DNA of 64,000 nucleotides from positions 124,001-188,000 of the forward strand of contig JBLWXV010000002.1 of assembly GCA_048267245.1 (NCBI GenBank), read 5' to 3'. The stretch is from JBLWXV01 sp048267245. GTDB lineage: Bacteria > Bdellovibrionota > Bacteriovoracia > Bacteriovoracales > Bacteriovoracaceae. The translations under genes and the position numbers were made by a program. Under the pieces are notes generated by a model. It was not told where the DNA came from and made no database searches. It worked only from the letters and a program-made list of their open reading frames with translations. This document shows positions 44,754 to 54,484 of this stretch, piece by piece; positions within the stretch are counted from its first letter, which is position 1; every line of letters starts with the position of its first letter.

Positions 44754-46586
44754 TTAGCTTTTTCTAATAACCGTACGCTTGTTTTGCTCGAGGATTTTTT
44801 TGCGAATACGAATCGACTCTGGAGTTACTTCAACCCATTCGTCGCTATCAATCCAATCAAGAGCAAATTCAAGTGTCATCGGAGGCACTGTTGGGAAGAC
44901 CATATTCTCGTCTTTACCAGCGGTACGAACGTTAGAAACGTGCTTCTCGCGAACAGCGTTCACGTTGATATCGTTCTGACGAGTGTGCTCACCGATAACC
45001 ATCCCTTCATAGCAAGTCATACCAGTCGTAACGAATTGGCGACCTGAGCTTAGGAGGTTAAAGAGTGCGTAGGCAGTCATCTTGCCCGCGCGATCGGCGA
45101 TAATGGCGCCGTTGGTGCGACCTAGCATATCGCCAAGGTAGGGGCGGTAGCCAAGAAACTCAGAAGAGATCAAACCTTCACCGCGTGTGTCGGTGAGGAA
45201 TGTCGATCTATAGCCAATAAGGCCACGTGAGGGAACTGTGAATTCCATGCGCGTGCGGCTCTCACCAAGTGGAATCATACTGCTCATGATGCCCTTTCTT
45301 TGTGAAAGTTTCTCAGTTACAGCGCCAGTGGCGTCTGAGGGAAGATCCACAACAACGCGCTCGAAAGGCTCGAGTTTATTTCCTTCTTCGTCTTCTTGAA
45401 AGAGAACTTCAGGGCGCGAAACCATGAGTTCAAAACCTTTGCGGCGAAGTTCTTCAAATACGATTGCGAGCTGAAGTTCACCACGGCCCTTTAGACGATA
45501 AACTTTTGGATCGTCTGTTGGCTCATACTGAAGGGCCACGTTCATGCGACATGAGTCTTCTAGGAATTCTTCAAGCTTGCGTGAAGTGAGATACTCGCCT
45601 TCGCGACCTGAAAGAGGTGAGGTACTTACAGAAACGTTTACCGATACTGTTGGCGGCTCAACGCTAATGCGTGGAAGTGGCTCAATGGCGGCGGGAGAAA
45701 CGAGAGTGTCACCAATGCGACCACCTTCAAGTCCTGCTACGATTACAATTTCACCAGCGCTTGCTTCGTCAACTTCGCGCGTGCCAAGTTTATCAAATAC
45801 CTGAATATTACTTACTTTGAATGAGCGGTTTTTCTTATTTTCATCACAGCAAATAAAGTTCTGATTTTTCTTAATCGTTCCTCTGTGGATACGACCGATT
45901 ACCTGCGAACCGAGGTAAGAAGAGTAAGTGAGGTTTGTGAGAAGTAGCTGGAGGTTTTCACCGTCAGCAATCTTTGGCTCTGGATAGTAGTCACTGCCGA
46001 TAAAGTCGAGCAGAACATGCATATTGTCTGTTTTCTCTTCTGGATCGAGAGTGGCCCAGCCTTCTTTAGCTGAAGCGTAGATGAATGGAATGTCGAGATT
46101 GAAGTCATCGATTTCAAGAATCGACACGAGGTCAAGGAGTAGGTCTTCTACTTCGCCCTTAACTTCTTCAATGCGCTGATCTGGTCTGTCGATCTTGTTG
46201 ATCACAACACCGATTTTAATACCGCGCTGAAGTGCTTTTTGAAGCACGAAGCGAGTTTGCGGAAGTGGACCTTCTGCGGCATCTACCAGAAGAAGAACAC
46301 CGTCGACCATCATAAGTGAGCGTTCAACTTCTCCACCGAAGTCGGCGTGTCCGGGAGTATCGAGAAGGTTAATCTTGAGATTTTTCCAAGTGAAGGCACA
46401 GTTCTTAGCGGTAATCGTAATCCCGCGCTCTCTTTCAATGTCGCCAGAGTCCATGACGCGATCTTGGAGTTTTTCGCGATCGCCAAAAGTATTTGATTGG
46501 CGGAGGAGTTGGTCAACAAGCGTTGTTTTCCCGTGGTCAACGTGGGCAACAACAGCAACGTTCTTCAGCGTATGGGCCGTGCTCAT
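44754..46586 (-). CDS. typA: ribosome-associated GTPase TypA/BipA
   Basis: A 610-residue translational GTPase of full family length. G1 AHVDHGKTTL, G2 RERGITI, G3 DTPGHADF and G4 NKIDRPD are all intact, followed by the EF-G-like domains and the TypA-specific C-terminus (SNVRTAGKDEN). It binds the ribosome under stress and in cold, aiding 50S assembly. Divergent from the ABC-F gene across 82 bases. Confidence 0.97.
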   Translation of the reverse strand: MSTAHTLKNVAVVAHVDHGKTTLVDQLLRQSNTFGDREKLQDRVMDSGDIERERGITITAKNCAFTWKNLKINLLDTPGHADFGGEVERSLMMVDGVLLLVDAAEGPLPQTRFVLQKALQRGIKIGVVINKIDRPDQRIEEVKGEVEDLLLDLVSILEIDDFNLDIPFIYASAKEGWATLDPEEKTDNMHVLLDFIGSDYYPEPKIADGENLQLLLTNLTYSSYLGSQVIGRIHRGTIKKNQNFICCDENKKNRSFKVSNIQVFDKLGTREVDEASAGEIVIVAGLEGGRIGDTLVSPAAIEPLPRISVEPPTVSVNVSVSTSPLSGREGEYLTSRKLEEFLEDSCRMNVALQYEPTDDPKVYRLKGRGELQLAIVFEELRRKGFELMVSRPEVLFQEDEEGNKLEPFERVVVDLPSDATGAVTEKLSQRKGIMSSMIPLGESRTRMEFTVPSRGLIGYRSTFLTDTRGEGLISSEFLGYRPYLGDMLGRTNGAIIADRAGKMTAYALFNLLSSGRQFVTTGMTCYEGMVIGEHTRQNDINVNAVREKHVSNVRTAGKDENMVFPTVPPMTLEFALDWIDSDEWVEVTPESIRIRKKILEQNKRTVIRKS

Positions 46587-46668
46587 AGGGCTTCCTTAAG
46601 TAAAGAGGGCAATGGTATGGATGGTAATATGTCAAAAATGAGAACGTTTGTAACCAAGAAAGCGCCGC

Positions 46669-48501
46669 GTGATTATTGTTAATAAGCTTAAAAAGTCCTT
46701 TGGTCCCCAACTCTTGTTTGAAGAGGTCAGCTTTTCTCTCGCTCCGGGAGAAAAAGTCGGTCTTGTGGGAAGAAATGGAAGTGGAAAATCGACTTTATTC
46801 AAGATCATGTTAGGACGTGAGCAAGATAGTGGGGGAGAAGTGCAAATCCCCAAAAATATGAAACTTGCCACAGTTGATCAACATCTGGCCTTCGAGGGGG
46901 AAACGGTTCTCGCCGAGGCCGTGCGCGCTCTTCCAAAAGAGCGCATTCACGATGAATACTTGGCCGAAAAAATTCTGATGGGTTTAGGTTTTTCAATTGA
47001 GGCCATGAAGCGCCCACCAAGCTCTTTTTCTGGCGGCTATCAGGTTCGCATCTCGCTCGCTAAGGCCCTTTTGCAAGAGGCCGATTACTTGCTACTTGAT
47101 GAGCCCACCAACTATCTCGATCTTCCCACCATGAAGTGGCTGGCGGGATTCCTAAGTCGCTACAAAGGCGGCGTTTTTATGATTACCCACGATCGCGCTT
47201 TTATGGACAGTATTGTGACTAGCGTGGTGGGAATCTATGATCAGCGCGCCCTTAAAGTTAAAGGGAGAACGCAAGATTACTACGAAGGCTTGGCACTTGC
47301 GCGCGAACAAATTGAGCGCATGAGAAAGGCGCAAGATCGCAAGCGAAAGGAGCTGCAAGGTTTTGTGGATCGCTTTCGCGCGAAGGCCACTAAGGCCCGG
47401 CAAGCTCAGTCTCGTCTTAAGCAGTTGGCGAAGATGGAAATCATTGAAGAACTCTCTGTTGAGCAGGTGATGGGTCTGCGCTTTCACTATAAAGAATTTA
47501 AGGGCAAGACCCTCTTTGATGCTGAAAATCTGAGCTTTGCCTATCCCGGCGCGGAGGAGCTCTTTAAGAAAGTATCCTTCACTATGACTCCAGAAGATCG
47601 CATTGGGATTATCGGAAAAAACGGCAAAGGCAAGTCGACTCTGCTAAATCTCATTGCAGGAGAGTTAAAGCCTGTCACTGGAGAGTTTCGATTTCACCCC
47701 AATGTGAGCACTGGTTATTTCGGTCAGACCAACATCAATCGACTAAATCTTGAAAATACAATTGTTGAAGAAGTGGCGGCCGAAAATGCAGAGTTACCCA
47801 CCACTGCTGTGCGCTCGATTTGTGGGGCCATGTGCTTTGAGGGAGACTTGGCCACTAAAAAGATTAAAGTACTCTCGGGTGGAGAGCGCGCTCGCGTGCT
47901 TTTGGGAAAGATTCTCTCCAAGCCCGTAAACCTACTGTTACTTGATGAGCCCACAAACCACCTCGATATGGAGTCTATTGAAGTACTCGCTGAGGAAGTG
48001 GACGCCTTTGAAGGCGGAGTGATTGTCGTCACCCACGATGAGCGCTTTCTTAGGAGAGTCTGCAATAAATTGATCGTCTTTCACTCTGATGGCGCCGAAG
48101 TTTTTAGTGATGACTACGATGGATTTCTAGAGAAAATTGGCTGGGAAGAAGATGCGGGAGCAACAGAGAAGAAAGTAAGCACTGCTCTTAATCGCAAGGA
48201 TGTCGTGCGCGCTCGCCAACAGCTCATCACTGAGCGCTCGCGCGAGTTAAAGCCGCTTGAAGAAAAGCAGCAAAGCCTCGAGGCTAAAATTGATGTGCTC
48301 GAGCGCTATATCCAAATTCTTCACAATGAAATTGCCGTGCTTGCCAGCTCAAATAAGGGCAGTGAAATTGAAACAAAATCGATCACCCTGTCCGAGACGG
48401 AGAGTAAGAAAGATGAGCTCTACGCCGAGTACGAGACACTGCTTGAATCCATTGAAGCGATTTCAGAAAATTATCAAACAAAGCTTGATGAGTTGGAATA
48501 A
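46669..48501 (+). CDS. ABC-F family ATP-binding protein
   Basis: A 610-residue soluble protein with two ABC ATPase domains: Walker A GRNGSGKST and GKNGKGKST, signatures SSFSGGYQVR and VLSGGERAR, Walker B LLLDEPTNYLD and LLLDEPTNHLD. The domains are joined by a basic linker, and a C-terminal coiled coil of about 100 residues follows (as in Uup/YheS-type members). No membrane domain. ABC-F proteins act on the ribosome exit site. GTG start without a strong binding site. The exact subfamily is not assigned. Confidence 0.92.
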   Translation: MIIVNKLKKSFGPQLLFEEVSFSLAPGEKVGLVGRNGSGKSTLFKIMLGREQDSGGEVQIPKNMKLATVDQHLAFEGETVLAEAVRALPKERIHDEYLAEKILMGLGFSIEAMKRPPSSFSGGYQVRISLAKALLQEADYLLLDEPTNYLDLPTMKWLAGFLSRYKGGVFMITHDRAFMDSIVTSVVGIYDQRALKVKGRTQDYYEGLALAREQIERMRKAQDRKRKELQGFVDRFRAKATKARQAQSRLKQLAKMEIIEELSVEQVMGLRFHYKEFKGKTLFDAENLSFAYPGAEELFKKVSFTMTPEDRIGIIGKNGKGKSTLLNLIAGELKPVTGEFRFHPNVSTGYFGQTNINRLNLENTIVEEVAAENAELPTTAVRSICGAMCFEGDLATKKIKVLSGGERARVLLGKILSKPVNLLLLDEPTNHLDMESIEVLAEEVDAFEGGVIVVTHDERFLRRVCNKLIVFHSDGAEVFSDDYDGFLEKIGWEEDAGATEKKVSTALNRKDVVRARQQLITERSRELKPLEEKQQSLEAKIDVLERYIQILHNEIAVLASSNKGSEIETKSITLSETESKKDELYAEYETLLESIEAISENYQTKLDELE

Positions 48502-48528
48502 AAAAGGGCCAGCTAGGCTGGCCCTTTA
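48501..48528 (+). terminator. Rho-independent terminator of the ABC-F gene
   Basis: GGGCCAGC-TAG-GCTGGCCC with flanking AAAAA and TTTAA, directly after the stop codon. The flanking A/T runs make it usable in both directions. Confidence 0.85.
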
Positions 48529-48566
48529 AGACTGTCTGCACAAACTTGAGAGAGAGTGCTTGCTTG

Positions 48567-48586
48567 TGTCCGGGAGGAGCCGGACA
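48567..48586. other. hairpin with GAGGAG loop
   Basis: TGTCCGG-GAGGAG-CCGGACA, seven perfect pairs, between convergent genes. The loop region displays two GGA motifs on the plus strand, the form of CsrA/RsmA sites. No T run follows, so it is not an ordinary terminator. Confidence 0.4.
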
Positions 48587-48653
48587 TTTACTATGCTACG
48601 AATTTATTTAAGTTTGTGAACTATAGGTTTGTGACGAAATCTTACACCTCTGT

Positions 48654-49223
48654 CTAGAGGCTTGGGTAGCGGCGCTTGGGGTTTCCAGGCAGGAAAAATA
48701 GGATTGTGAGAAACATAAAAACGGCGACTGATTGGCTCATGGCAAAGCGCCTCGTAAAATCTGTCTGGAATTTGTAGGGCCCAACTCCCAAGTAAAAAGC
48801 TTGTCGAAAGCTCAATTCCCAGTAGTCGCCACTCTCAAGTAAATTGCCGTGAAGCTCAAAGAATTGAATGTCATCCATGCGCTCAATGAGATCGGCGCGG
48901 TAATGTTCAAAACTTTGAAAATTACCAGAGTCATTTCGGTAGGCAACCTGAGCGCGACTAAGAACTTGATCGGCCTTCATTTGGGCAATCGGTTGGCAAT
49001 TTTCTACCGAGTACTCTTTTTCAACCAAGAGGGCCAAGAGATATTCGCGGATATTTTCAGGGGCTTCCGAGAGTTTTTCTTTTGAGGAGGTGAGCTCGCG
49101 CTCCCATCTCGTTTTAAATTGATCGCATTCGAGCCCCACCTTCATTCCCGTTCCATGCTCATAGCACCAGCGATATCCAAAGAGACAGAGCGCTTGGAAG
49201 AGGAGGAAGAAGATAATTCTCAT
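48654..49223 (-). CDS. unknown membrane-anchored protein
   Basis: A 189-residue protein with a hydrophobic helix at each end (FFLLFQALCLFGYRW and AVFMFLTILFFLPG) and a charged domain between them containing two cysteines. Its start overlaps the hemJ stop by four bases, so it is co-translated with hemJ. No family recognised; a link to heme or membrane assembly is only suggested by position. Confidence 0.7.
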   Translation of the reverse strand: MRIIFFLLFQALCLFGYRWCYEHGTGMKVGLECDQFKTRWERELTSSKEKLSEAPENIREYLLALLVEKEYSVENCQPIAQMKADQVLSRAQVAYRNDSGNFQSFEHYRADLIERMDDIQFFELHGNLLESGDYWELSFRQAFYLGVGPYKFQTDFTRRFAMSQSVAVFMFLTILFFLPGNPKRRYPSL

Positions 49224-49762
49224 ACAGAACGAGTCCTTTTTTTGCGATAGAACTTGATGGCCACCATAAGAATTAGCCCAAGCCCAAAGAGTCCGATTAA
49301 TCCGTAGCCCATTTTAAGGGTGTTCTGTAAAACAATCAAAAAGACGATGGCAAAGAGGAAAAGTGTGGCCACTTCATTCCACACGCGAAGTTTTGTGCTA
49401 CTCCACTTGAACTCACCACGACCGATTTCCTTAAGTATTTTTCCGCACGAAAGATGGTAGAGAAAAAGCCCTGCTACAAAGCAGAGTTTCACAATCATGA
49501 AAGGGTGCTCGGTGAGAGGAAAGTAGTGGTGAAGCATCGAGGGACCAAAGAGCAAAGTTAGGATACAGCTAGGCCAAGTAATTCCATACCATAGACGCTT
49601 TTCCATAATGGTGAATTGATCACCAAGAATGCGCTTTTCCTCAGGAGATTTTGACTGAGCTTCAGTGTGGTAGATAAAGAGGCGAACAATATAGAAAAGC
49701 CCTGCAAACCAAGTGGTTACGAAAATGATATGCAGGGCTTTGAGGTAGAGAAAACTATCCAT
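49220..49762 (-). CDS. hemJ: protoporphyrinogen oxidase HemJ
   Basis: A 180-residue inner-membrane protein with four to five helices of the HemJ/UPF0093 family. The N-terminal LKALHIIFVTTWFAGLFY carries the conserved His11 and the later MIVKLCFVAG the conserved Lys, both needed for heme binding and activity. HemJ oxidises protoporphyrinogen IX in heme synthesis. It follows pckA by three bases and overlaps the next gene by four, so it is in an operon with PEP carboxykinase. Confidence 0.88.
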   Translation of the reverse strand: MDSFLYLKALHIIFVTTWFAGLFYIVRLFIYHTEAQSKSPEEKRILGDQFTIMEKRLWYGITWPSCILTLLFGPSMLHHYFPLTEHPFMIVKLCFVAGLFLYHLSCGKILKEIGRGEFKWSSTKLRVWNEVATLFLFAIVFLIVLQNTLKMGYGLIGLFGLGLILMVAIKFYRKKRTRSV

Positions 49763-49765
49763 TAA

Positions 49766-51349
49766 TTACTTGTAGAGCGGAGCTCCAGCAGCGTTGGCGC
49801 TAGCGAAGTCTTGAAACTTCTCCATCTGCTTGTGGAAGCGGCTCGCAAGGTCTTTAGCCTTGGCAAGGTAGGCTTCCCCATTTTCCCAACTCTGTTGTGG
49901 GTTGAGGATACTTCCAGCAACGCCTTCAATTTGACATGGAATGTGAAGGCCAAAGATTGGCTCTTGCTCAGTGGCCATGTCGTTGAGGCTACCAGATTGG
50001 ATCGAGCGAATGATCTTTCTTGTGATGTGAAGCGGGAAGCGTTGACCAACTCCATAAGCTCCACCAGTCCAGCCAGTGTTCACAAGCCATACTTGGATAT
50101 CGTGCTTCACTAGGTAGTGGCCAAGAAGTTCAGCGTACACGCCAGGGTGTCTGAGCATGAAAGGAGCGCCAAAGCATGGCGAGAAAGCAGCCTGCGGCTC
50201 GACTACACCAATCTCTGTTCCAGCGAGCTTGGCCGTGTAGCCAAGTACGAAGTAGAACATTGCTTGTTCTTTAGTGAGCTTTGAGACCGGAGGAAGGACA
50301 CCAAAGGCATCAGCTGTAAGAAAGAAAATATTTTCAGGCACGCCACCCTTAGAAGTTGGCTCGAGTTCCTTGATGAAGCTTAGAGGGTAGCTTGAGCGAC
50401 CGTTCTCACTGAGGGACTTATCAAAGTAGTCGGGAGTGCGAGTTTTTTCATCGATAACAACGTTTTCAAGCAAGGCACCAAAGCGATTTGAAGCGCGCCA
50501 GATGCCTGGCTCAGTTTCTTCTGAGAGCTTGTAGGTTTTAGCATAGCAGCCACCCTCAAAGTTGAAGACGCCTTCGTCTGAGAGACCATGCTCATCATCG
50601 CCAATGAGAAGAGTTCCCTCATCTGTAGAGAGAGTTGTCTTGCCTGTTCCTGAGAGACCGAAGAACACAGAAACAGCTTTATCTTCGATGCGCTCAGAAG
50701 CACCAGCGTGCATGGGAAGAATATTCTTCGCTGGAAGTTCATAATTTAGGATGCAGAACATACTCTTTTTGATCTCACCAGCGTAGAGAGTCCCAGTGAT
50801 GATTGTTGTCTTAGTGTCAAAGCAAGTTGCGATGATTGTTTCAGTCTTAGTTCCAAACTCCGCAGGATCAATGGGCATTTCAGGAGCGTGAAGAATGAGG
50901 AAGTCACCATCTTTAAACTCTCTCATTTTCTCTCTGAAGAGGTGTTGAGTGAAGAGCGCGTGGTTTGGATGAGTCGAAATTGTTCTCACTCCAATATTGT
51001 GCTTTTCATGAGCGCCCACACTTCTTTCAGTGATGAAGAGGTCGCGCGTTTCATTAAAATAATTGAGTGCTTTAGCGCGAAGTTTTGCGAAGTTCTCCGC
51101 CGTCATAACGTTGATGCTATTTTCCCACCAAATTGTTTTCTCAGTGGACTCAGACTTCACGACATACTTGTCTCCTGCAGAGCGACCTGTGTGCTTGCCG
51201 GTTTTTACAACGAGGGATCCGTCTTTTGTGAGCTGGCCATGGCCTTTTTGAACTGCCTTCTCAATAAGAGTGCTGGCAGGTGAATCAATATAGAGAGTTC
51301 TGCCTTCAAGATTGGTGTTTAGACCTAGGTCTGCATAGTAATTGGACAT
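49766..51349 (-). CDS. pckA: phosphoenolpyruvate carboxykinase (ATP)
   Basis: A 527-residue enzyme of full family length. The kinase-1 P-loop is GLSGTGKTTLS, with the kinase-2 aspartate in LIGDDEHGL; the RSAGDKYVV segment and the FPLHITRKI region are family hallmarks. It converts oxaloacetate and ATP to phosphoenolpyruvate in gluconeogenesis, fitting growth on prey amino acids. AGGAGCAT lies before the start. First gene of a pckA-hemJ operon. Confidence 0.96.
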   Translation of the reverse strand: MSNYYADLGLNTNLEGRTLYIDSPASTLIEKAVQKGHGQLTKDGSLVVKTGKHTGRSAGDKYVVKSESTEKTIWWENSINVMTAENFAKLRAKALNYFNETRDLFITERSVGAHEKHNIGVRTISTHPNHALFTQHLFREKMREFKDGDFLILHAPEMPIDPAEFGTKTETIIATCFDTKTTIITGTLYAGEIKKSMFCILNYELPAKNILPMHAGASERIEDKAVSVFFGLSGTGKTTLSTDEGTLLIGDDEHGLSDEGVFNFEGGCYAKTYKLSEETEPGIWRASNRFGALLENVVIDEKTRTPDYFDKSLSENGRSSYPLSFIKELEPTSKGGVPENIFFLTADAFGVLPPVSKLTKEQAMFYFVLGYTAKLAGTEIGVVEPQAAFSPCFGAPFMLRHPGVYAELLGHYLVKHDIQVWLVNTGWTGGAYGVGQRFPLHITRKIIRSIQSGSLNDMATEQEPIFGLHIPCQIEGVAGSILNPQQSWENGEAYLAKAKDLASRFHKQMEKFQDFASANAAGAPLYK

Positions 51350-51507
51350 GATATGCTCCTCGTTGCGCCATGCATCTGAATTTTGTTTTTTCGTAGTCTA
51401 GCCAATAAGTTTTAACTTGTCTTGATCGTTTGCAAACATGAACGGCCATGGACAGTGAAGGGGAGAGAGTCTAGCCTAGAAGTAACTTTGCGCGAGGAGA
51501 TTTTGCA

Positions 51508-52077
51508 ATGAAGCAATTGGCCGTTTTAACTCTCACTTCAATCTTTTTGGGACAGTTCTCCCCCGTATTTTCCCCAATTACTGCCACTTATGCCCAAGAG
51601 GAAGCCAAGAGTCACCGCCTCGTAGGCAAGTTTCAAAAAGCCGCGCCAAAGTATAGCAAAATTGCTCCGGAGGGAGTGTTCTTTGTTATTTCAACTGAGG
51701 GCGGGGATACCTTGGCCTTTCCGGTGTCCTTTAAAAATGCCGCCGAGAAAAAGAAAGTGATGGCGGGTCTTGATAAGACCTACGCTGTTCAAGGTGAGAG
51801 AGCAGAGCTCACTGTCGTTAGTGAAACTGCAGAGGGTGCGCAAAGAGTACACGTACTTAAGCTCTCTGAAGTTGAACAAGTGACACTCTCTGAGCTTCGG
51901 CCAAAGATTTCTGCAACTTCTGTCACTGATACGGCCGGCAAGCCCATGGAGAAGCCCACTTCTGCCAAGGGGCAGCCACCGCGCTCGCCGGGTGTGACTG
52001 GAGTGAATGATACGGTTACCAATGCCGCGATCTTTACTGCTGGGGCAATTCTACTTGGTAGTATGTTGTCTAAGTAA
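51508..52077 (+). CDS. exported hypothetical protein with C-terminal hydrophobic helix
   Basis: A 189-residue protein with a long signal peptide ending near ITATYAQ, a charged strand-rich middle, a Pro/Gly linker and a C-terminal hydrophobic segment (TNAAIFTAGAILLGSMLS). GAGGAG precedes the start by nine bases. No family recognised. The leader region holds a 9-base direct repeat (AGTCTAGCC at 51395 and 51468). Confidence 0.7.
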   Translation: MKQLAVLTLTSIFLGQFSPVFSPITATYAQEEAKSHRLVGKFQKAAPKYSKIAPEGVFFVISTEGGDTLAFPVSFKNAAEKKKVMAGLDKTYAVQGERAELTVVSETAEGAQRVHVLKLSEVEQVTLSELRPKISATSVTDTAGKPMEKPTSAKGQPPRSPGVTGVNDTVTNAAIFTAGAILLGSMLSK

Positions 52078-52170
52078 GCAGAGTAATTTTTACTATACAC
52101 TCAATAAATATTTTTCAAAGCAGCTCGCTCTATAGATACTCCGGGGAAATTATCTACCCTGGAGTAAGTG

Positions 52171-52596
52171 ATGAAAAAGTTTGTTACCCTTGTTGTCCTT
52201 CTCATGAGTTTTGGTCTTAGAGCGGAAGAACTCGTTTGTGATTTTACCGAGCCTTTCTTTACAATTAAATTCGATCCGGCCACAAAAATTGTGACTTATA
52301 TTGGTGTTGATACCTATGATGATGGTGACGGTACTTTTGATGAAGTAGTGCTTGCAACAGATGGCAAAATTGTCGAAACCACGACTACAGGTCCAGTTGT
52401 CGGCAGTGAGTATAGTCTTCAAAAAGGTGATGGCACTGAGCTTGTAAAGCTTGCACTCACTTTTAGAGGAAGTAATGGCATGTCTGACCACATCTATCCG
52501 TTTGATGCCTGGTACGGCACTTTTATGGGAGCTTGTGAAACTAAGTCAGCTCCGGCCGTTGATACTTTTGAATTGATGGACGGTCTTACTAAGTAA
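52171..52596 (+). CDS. small exported hypothetical protein
   Basis: A 141-residue protein starting at ATG 52171 behind GGAG (a GTG one codon earlier is less likely). Signal peptide FVTLVVLLMSFGLRA, then a small strand-rich domain with two cysteines (ELVCDF and GACETK) likely forming one disulfide, and an acidic YDDGDGTFDE stretch. Family unknown. Convergent with the AraC-type gene. Confidence 0.75.
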   Translation: MKKFVTLVVLLMSFGLRAEELVCDFTEPFFTIKFDPATKIVTYIGVDTYDDGDGTFDEVVLATDGKIVETTTTGPVVGSEYSLQKGDGTELVKLALTFRGSNGMSDHIYPFDAWYGTFMGACETKSAPAVDTFELMDGLTK

Positions 52597-52607
52597 TTAA
52601 GTCTAGG

Positions 52608-52636
52608 GTCCTGGTTAGAGTAAGCGAAACCAGGAC
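52608..52636. terminator. convergent hairpin overlapping the regulator gene end
   Basis: GTCCTGGTT-11 bases-AACCAGGAC, nine perfect pairs spanning the stop codon of the AraC-type gene; the stem is partly coding. On the plus strand a TCCCATTTT tail follows. Likely serves both convergent genes. Confidence 0.55.
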
Positions 52637-53643
52637 TCCCATTTTCGCTCAGGTTCATCGACCTCGCTCCATTCAAAAGAGGTCGGACCTTTCATGACTT
52701 CTTTAGGAAGTACATCGAAGTGGGCTTTAAAAGCCCTTGTAAAGCTCGACTCACTTTCAAATCCCGATTCGAAGGCCACCTGTGAAATTGTCGGTCTATA
52801 CTTACCCGGAAAGGCGAGCCTGCGGTAGGCATGCTTGAGTCTGCGCTCTCGTATGTAATTCATTATTCCACCCTCAGACTTTGGAAAAATTCGGTAGAGG
52901 CTCGAGCGAGTGAGGTTGAATTGAGCGGCGATGAGATCGATTGAAAGTGCTGAATCAGTGATATTTTCTTCAATGAATTTTTTAATGCGATAAAGAGTGA
53001 GATGGTTATTATTTAAAACCGTTTGCATGGCCGATTGTCCCTCACTCGAATTGAGAGCTGCCACCACAAGATCAACACTTGGTGAAACGAGGGCGTGAAC
53101 ATGCTCTGATGTGAGATCGGCAATACTGCGATGGAGACTCAGGATGTGATCGCGAAGAAGAGCAGCGAAGGCATTTTTTTTGGGGCAAAGTATTCTTCCG
53201 TGATGAGAGTTTTCATCAATGAGCTTATGTTTAATGAGCCTTCTTGGGATAATTAAAGATAAATTTCTAAAGTTATTATTATAGGCTTCCCATGCTCTTG
53301 AGCCATCAATCACAATCAAGTTTTCGGTGTGGCCAACAATCTCATCTGGATTTTTTAAATTTGTTGTACTTCCTTCAAGAAAAGCTTGGATAAAGAAGTG
53401 ATCGACTCCGTCGCGGGCAATTAATTGAGAGGGGCGATAGAAATTCTGGGCGCGAGTCTGGCAATCGACCAGCATAATTTCGCTCATGAGGAAACTTTGA
53501 ATTCTAGCGTGAAAACCAGGCCCATCATTTTTGAGATTGTCGACCTCAAAGACGACACCAATACTTTGTCGGTAGGTTTCTTCCCGTTCAGACTCTTTAA
53601 TCATTTCGGTACTAAAGAGGGTGGAGGGGATCTTTTCACTCAT
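52615..53643 (-). CDS. AraC family transcriptional regulator
   Basis: A 342-residue regulator: an N-terminal ligand-type domain of about 220 residues and a C-terminal AraC/XylS double helix-turn-helix (IDLIAAQFNLTRSSLYRIF and the later ISQVAFESGFESESSFTRAF). The size and layout match the AraC-binding-like (NphR/FeaR-type) group. Inducer and targets are unknown. It lies downstream of sdhB in the same direction, 89 bases away, but a regulatory link to sdh is not evident. Confidence 0.9.
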   Translation of the reverse strand: MSEKIPSTLFSTEMIKESEREETYRQSIGVVFEVDNLKNDGPGFHARIQSFLMSEIMLVDCQTRAQNFYRPSQLIARDGVDHFFIQAFLEGSTTNLKNPDEIVGHTENLIVIDGSRAWEAYNNNFRNLSLIIPRRLIKHKLIDENSHHGRILCPKKNAFAALLRDHILSLHRSIADLTSEHVHALVSPSVDLVVAALNSSEGQSAMQTVLNNNHLTLYRIKKFIEENITDSALSIDLIAAQFNLTRSSLYRIFPKSEGGIMNYIRERRLKHAYRRLAFPGKYRPTISQVAFESGFESESSFTRAFKAHFDVLPKEVMKGPTSFEWSEVDEPERKWESWFRLL

Positions 53644-53732
53644 ACTTAGGGCTTGTTAAGGGGGATTCATTCCAAAACATACCGTTAATAGAGTCTGTTT
53701 ACAACTTTTAAGCTCTTAAGGTTTCTTCTGCG

Positions 53733-54479
53733 TTATCTGAGGAACTTTGAAGTAAGCACTGAGAAATTCATCTTCGCAATGTTGCTAATTGAGATTTCCT
53801 CCGGGCACTCAATCTCACAAGCACCGGTAAAAGAGCAGTGCCCAAAATTTTCAAGCTCCATTTGCTTAGTCATCTCGAGAGTGCGCTTTCTGTGTTCAAT
53901 TTTCCCTTGGGGGAGGCTTGCGAGGTGATTGATTTTTGCCGCTGTAAAAAGTGCAGCTGAAGCATTCTTACACGTGGCCACACAAGCGCCACAGCCGATA
54001 CAGGCGGCAGCGTCCATGGCCTCGTCAGCCTTTTCTTTTCCGATGAGTATGGAGTTCGCTTCAGGCGCTGTGCCAGTTTTTGCCGTGACATAACCACCGC
54101 TTTGAATGATTCGATCAAAGGCACTTCGATCGACCACCAGGTCTTTAATAATTGGAAAAGCTTTCGCGCGCCAAGGCTCGACGGTGATCGTTTGCCCATC
54201 ACTAAAGCTTCTCATGTGGAGTTGGCATGTTGTTGTGTTATCTAGGGGACCGTGGGCGCGTCCATTAATGAAAACTCCGCACTGTCCACATATTCCTTCG
54301 CGACAATCGTATTCGTAGGCGATGACCTTTTCACCCTTTCTAACGAGATTTTCGTTAAGCAGATCAAGTGCTTCAAGAAAGGACATGTCTGAACTTAAGC
54401 CTTCAAGAGGATAGCTCTGAAAGCTTCCTTCTGCCCTTTCATTTTCCTGTCGCCATATCTTAAAAATAACTTTCATCAC
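53733..54479 (-). CDS. sdhB: succinate dehydrogenase iron-sulfur subunit
   Basis: A 248-residue subunit with all three cluster motifs: 2Fe-2S cysteines in CREGICGQCG and the following TTCQ, 4Fe-4S in CIGCGACVATC, and 3Fe-4S with CSFTGACEIECP. It carries electrons from the flavoprotein to the membrane subunit. The sequence type is that of the SdhCAB/FrdCAB group with one membrane anchor. Begins five bases after sdhA. Confidence 0.96.
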   Translation of the reverse strand: MMKVIFKIWRQENERAEGSFQSYPLEGLSSDMSFLEALDLLNENLVRKGEKVIAYEYDCREGICGQCGVFINGRAHGPLDNTTTCQLHMRSFSDGQTITVEPWRAKAFPIIKDLVVDRSAFDRIIQSGGYVTAKTGTAPEANSILIGKEKADEAMDAAACIGCGACVATCKNASAALFTAAKINHLASLPQGKIEHRKRTLEMTKQMELENFGHCSFTGACEIECPEEISISNIAKMNFSVLTSKFLR

Positions 54480-54484
54480 AATTC

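Noticed and set aside
44385..45047. Frames antisense to the MazG-like gene and to typA
   Set aside because: Each lies fully or largely within a well-identified gene on the other strand and has no family resemblance.
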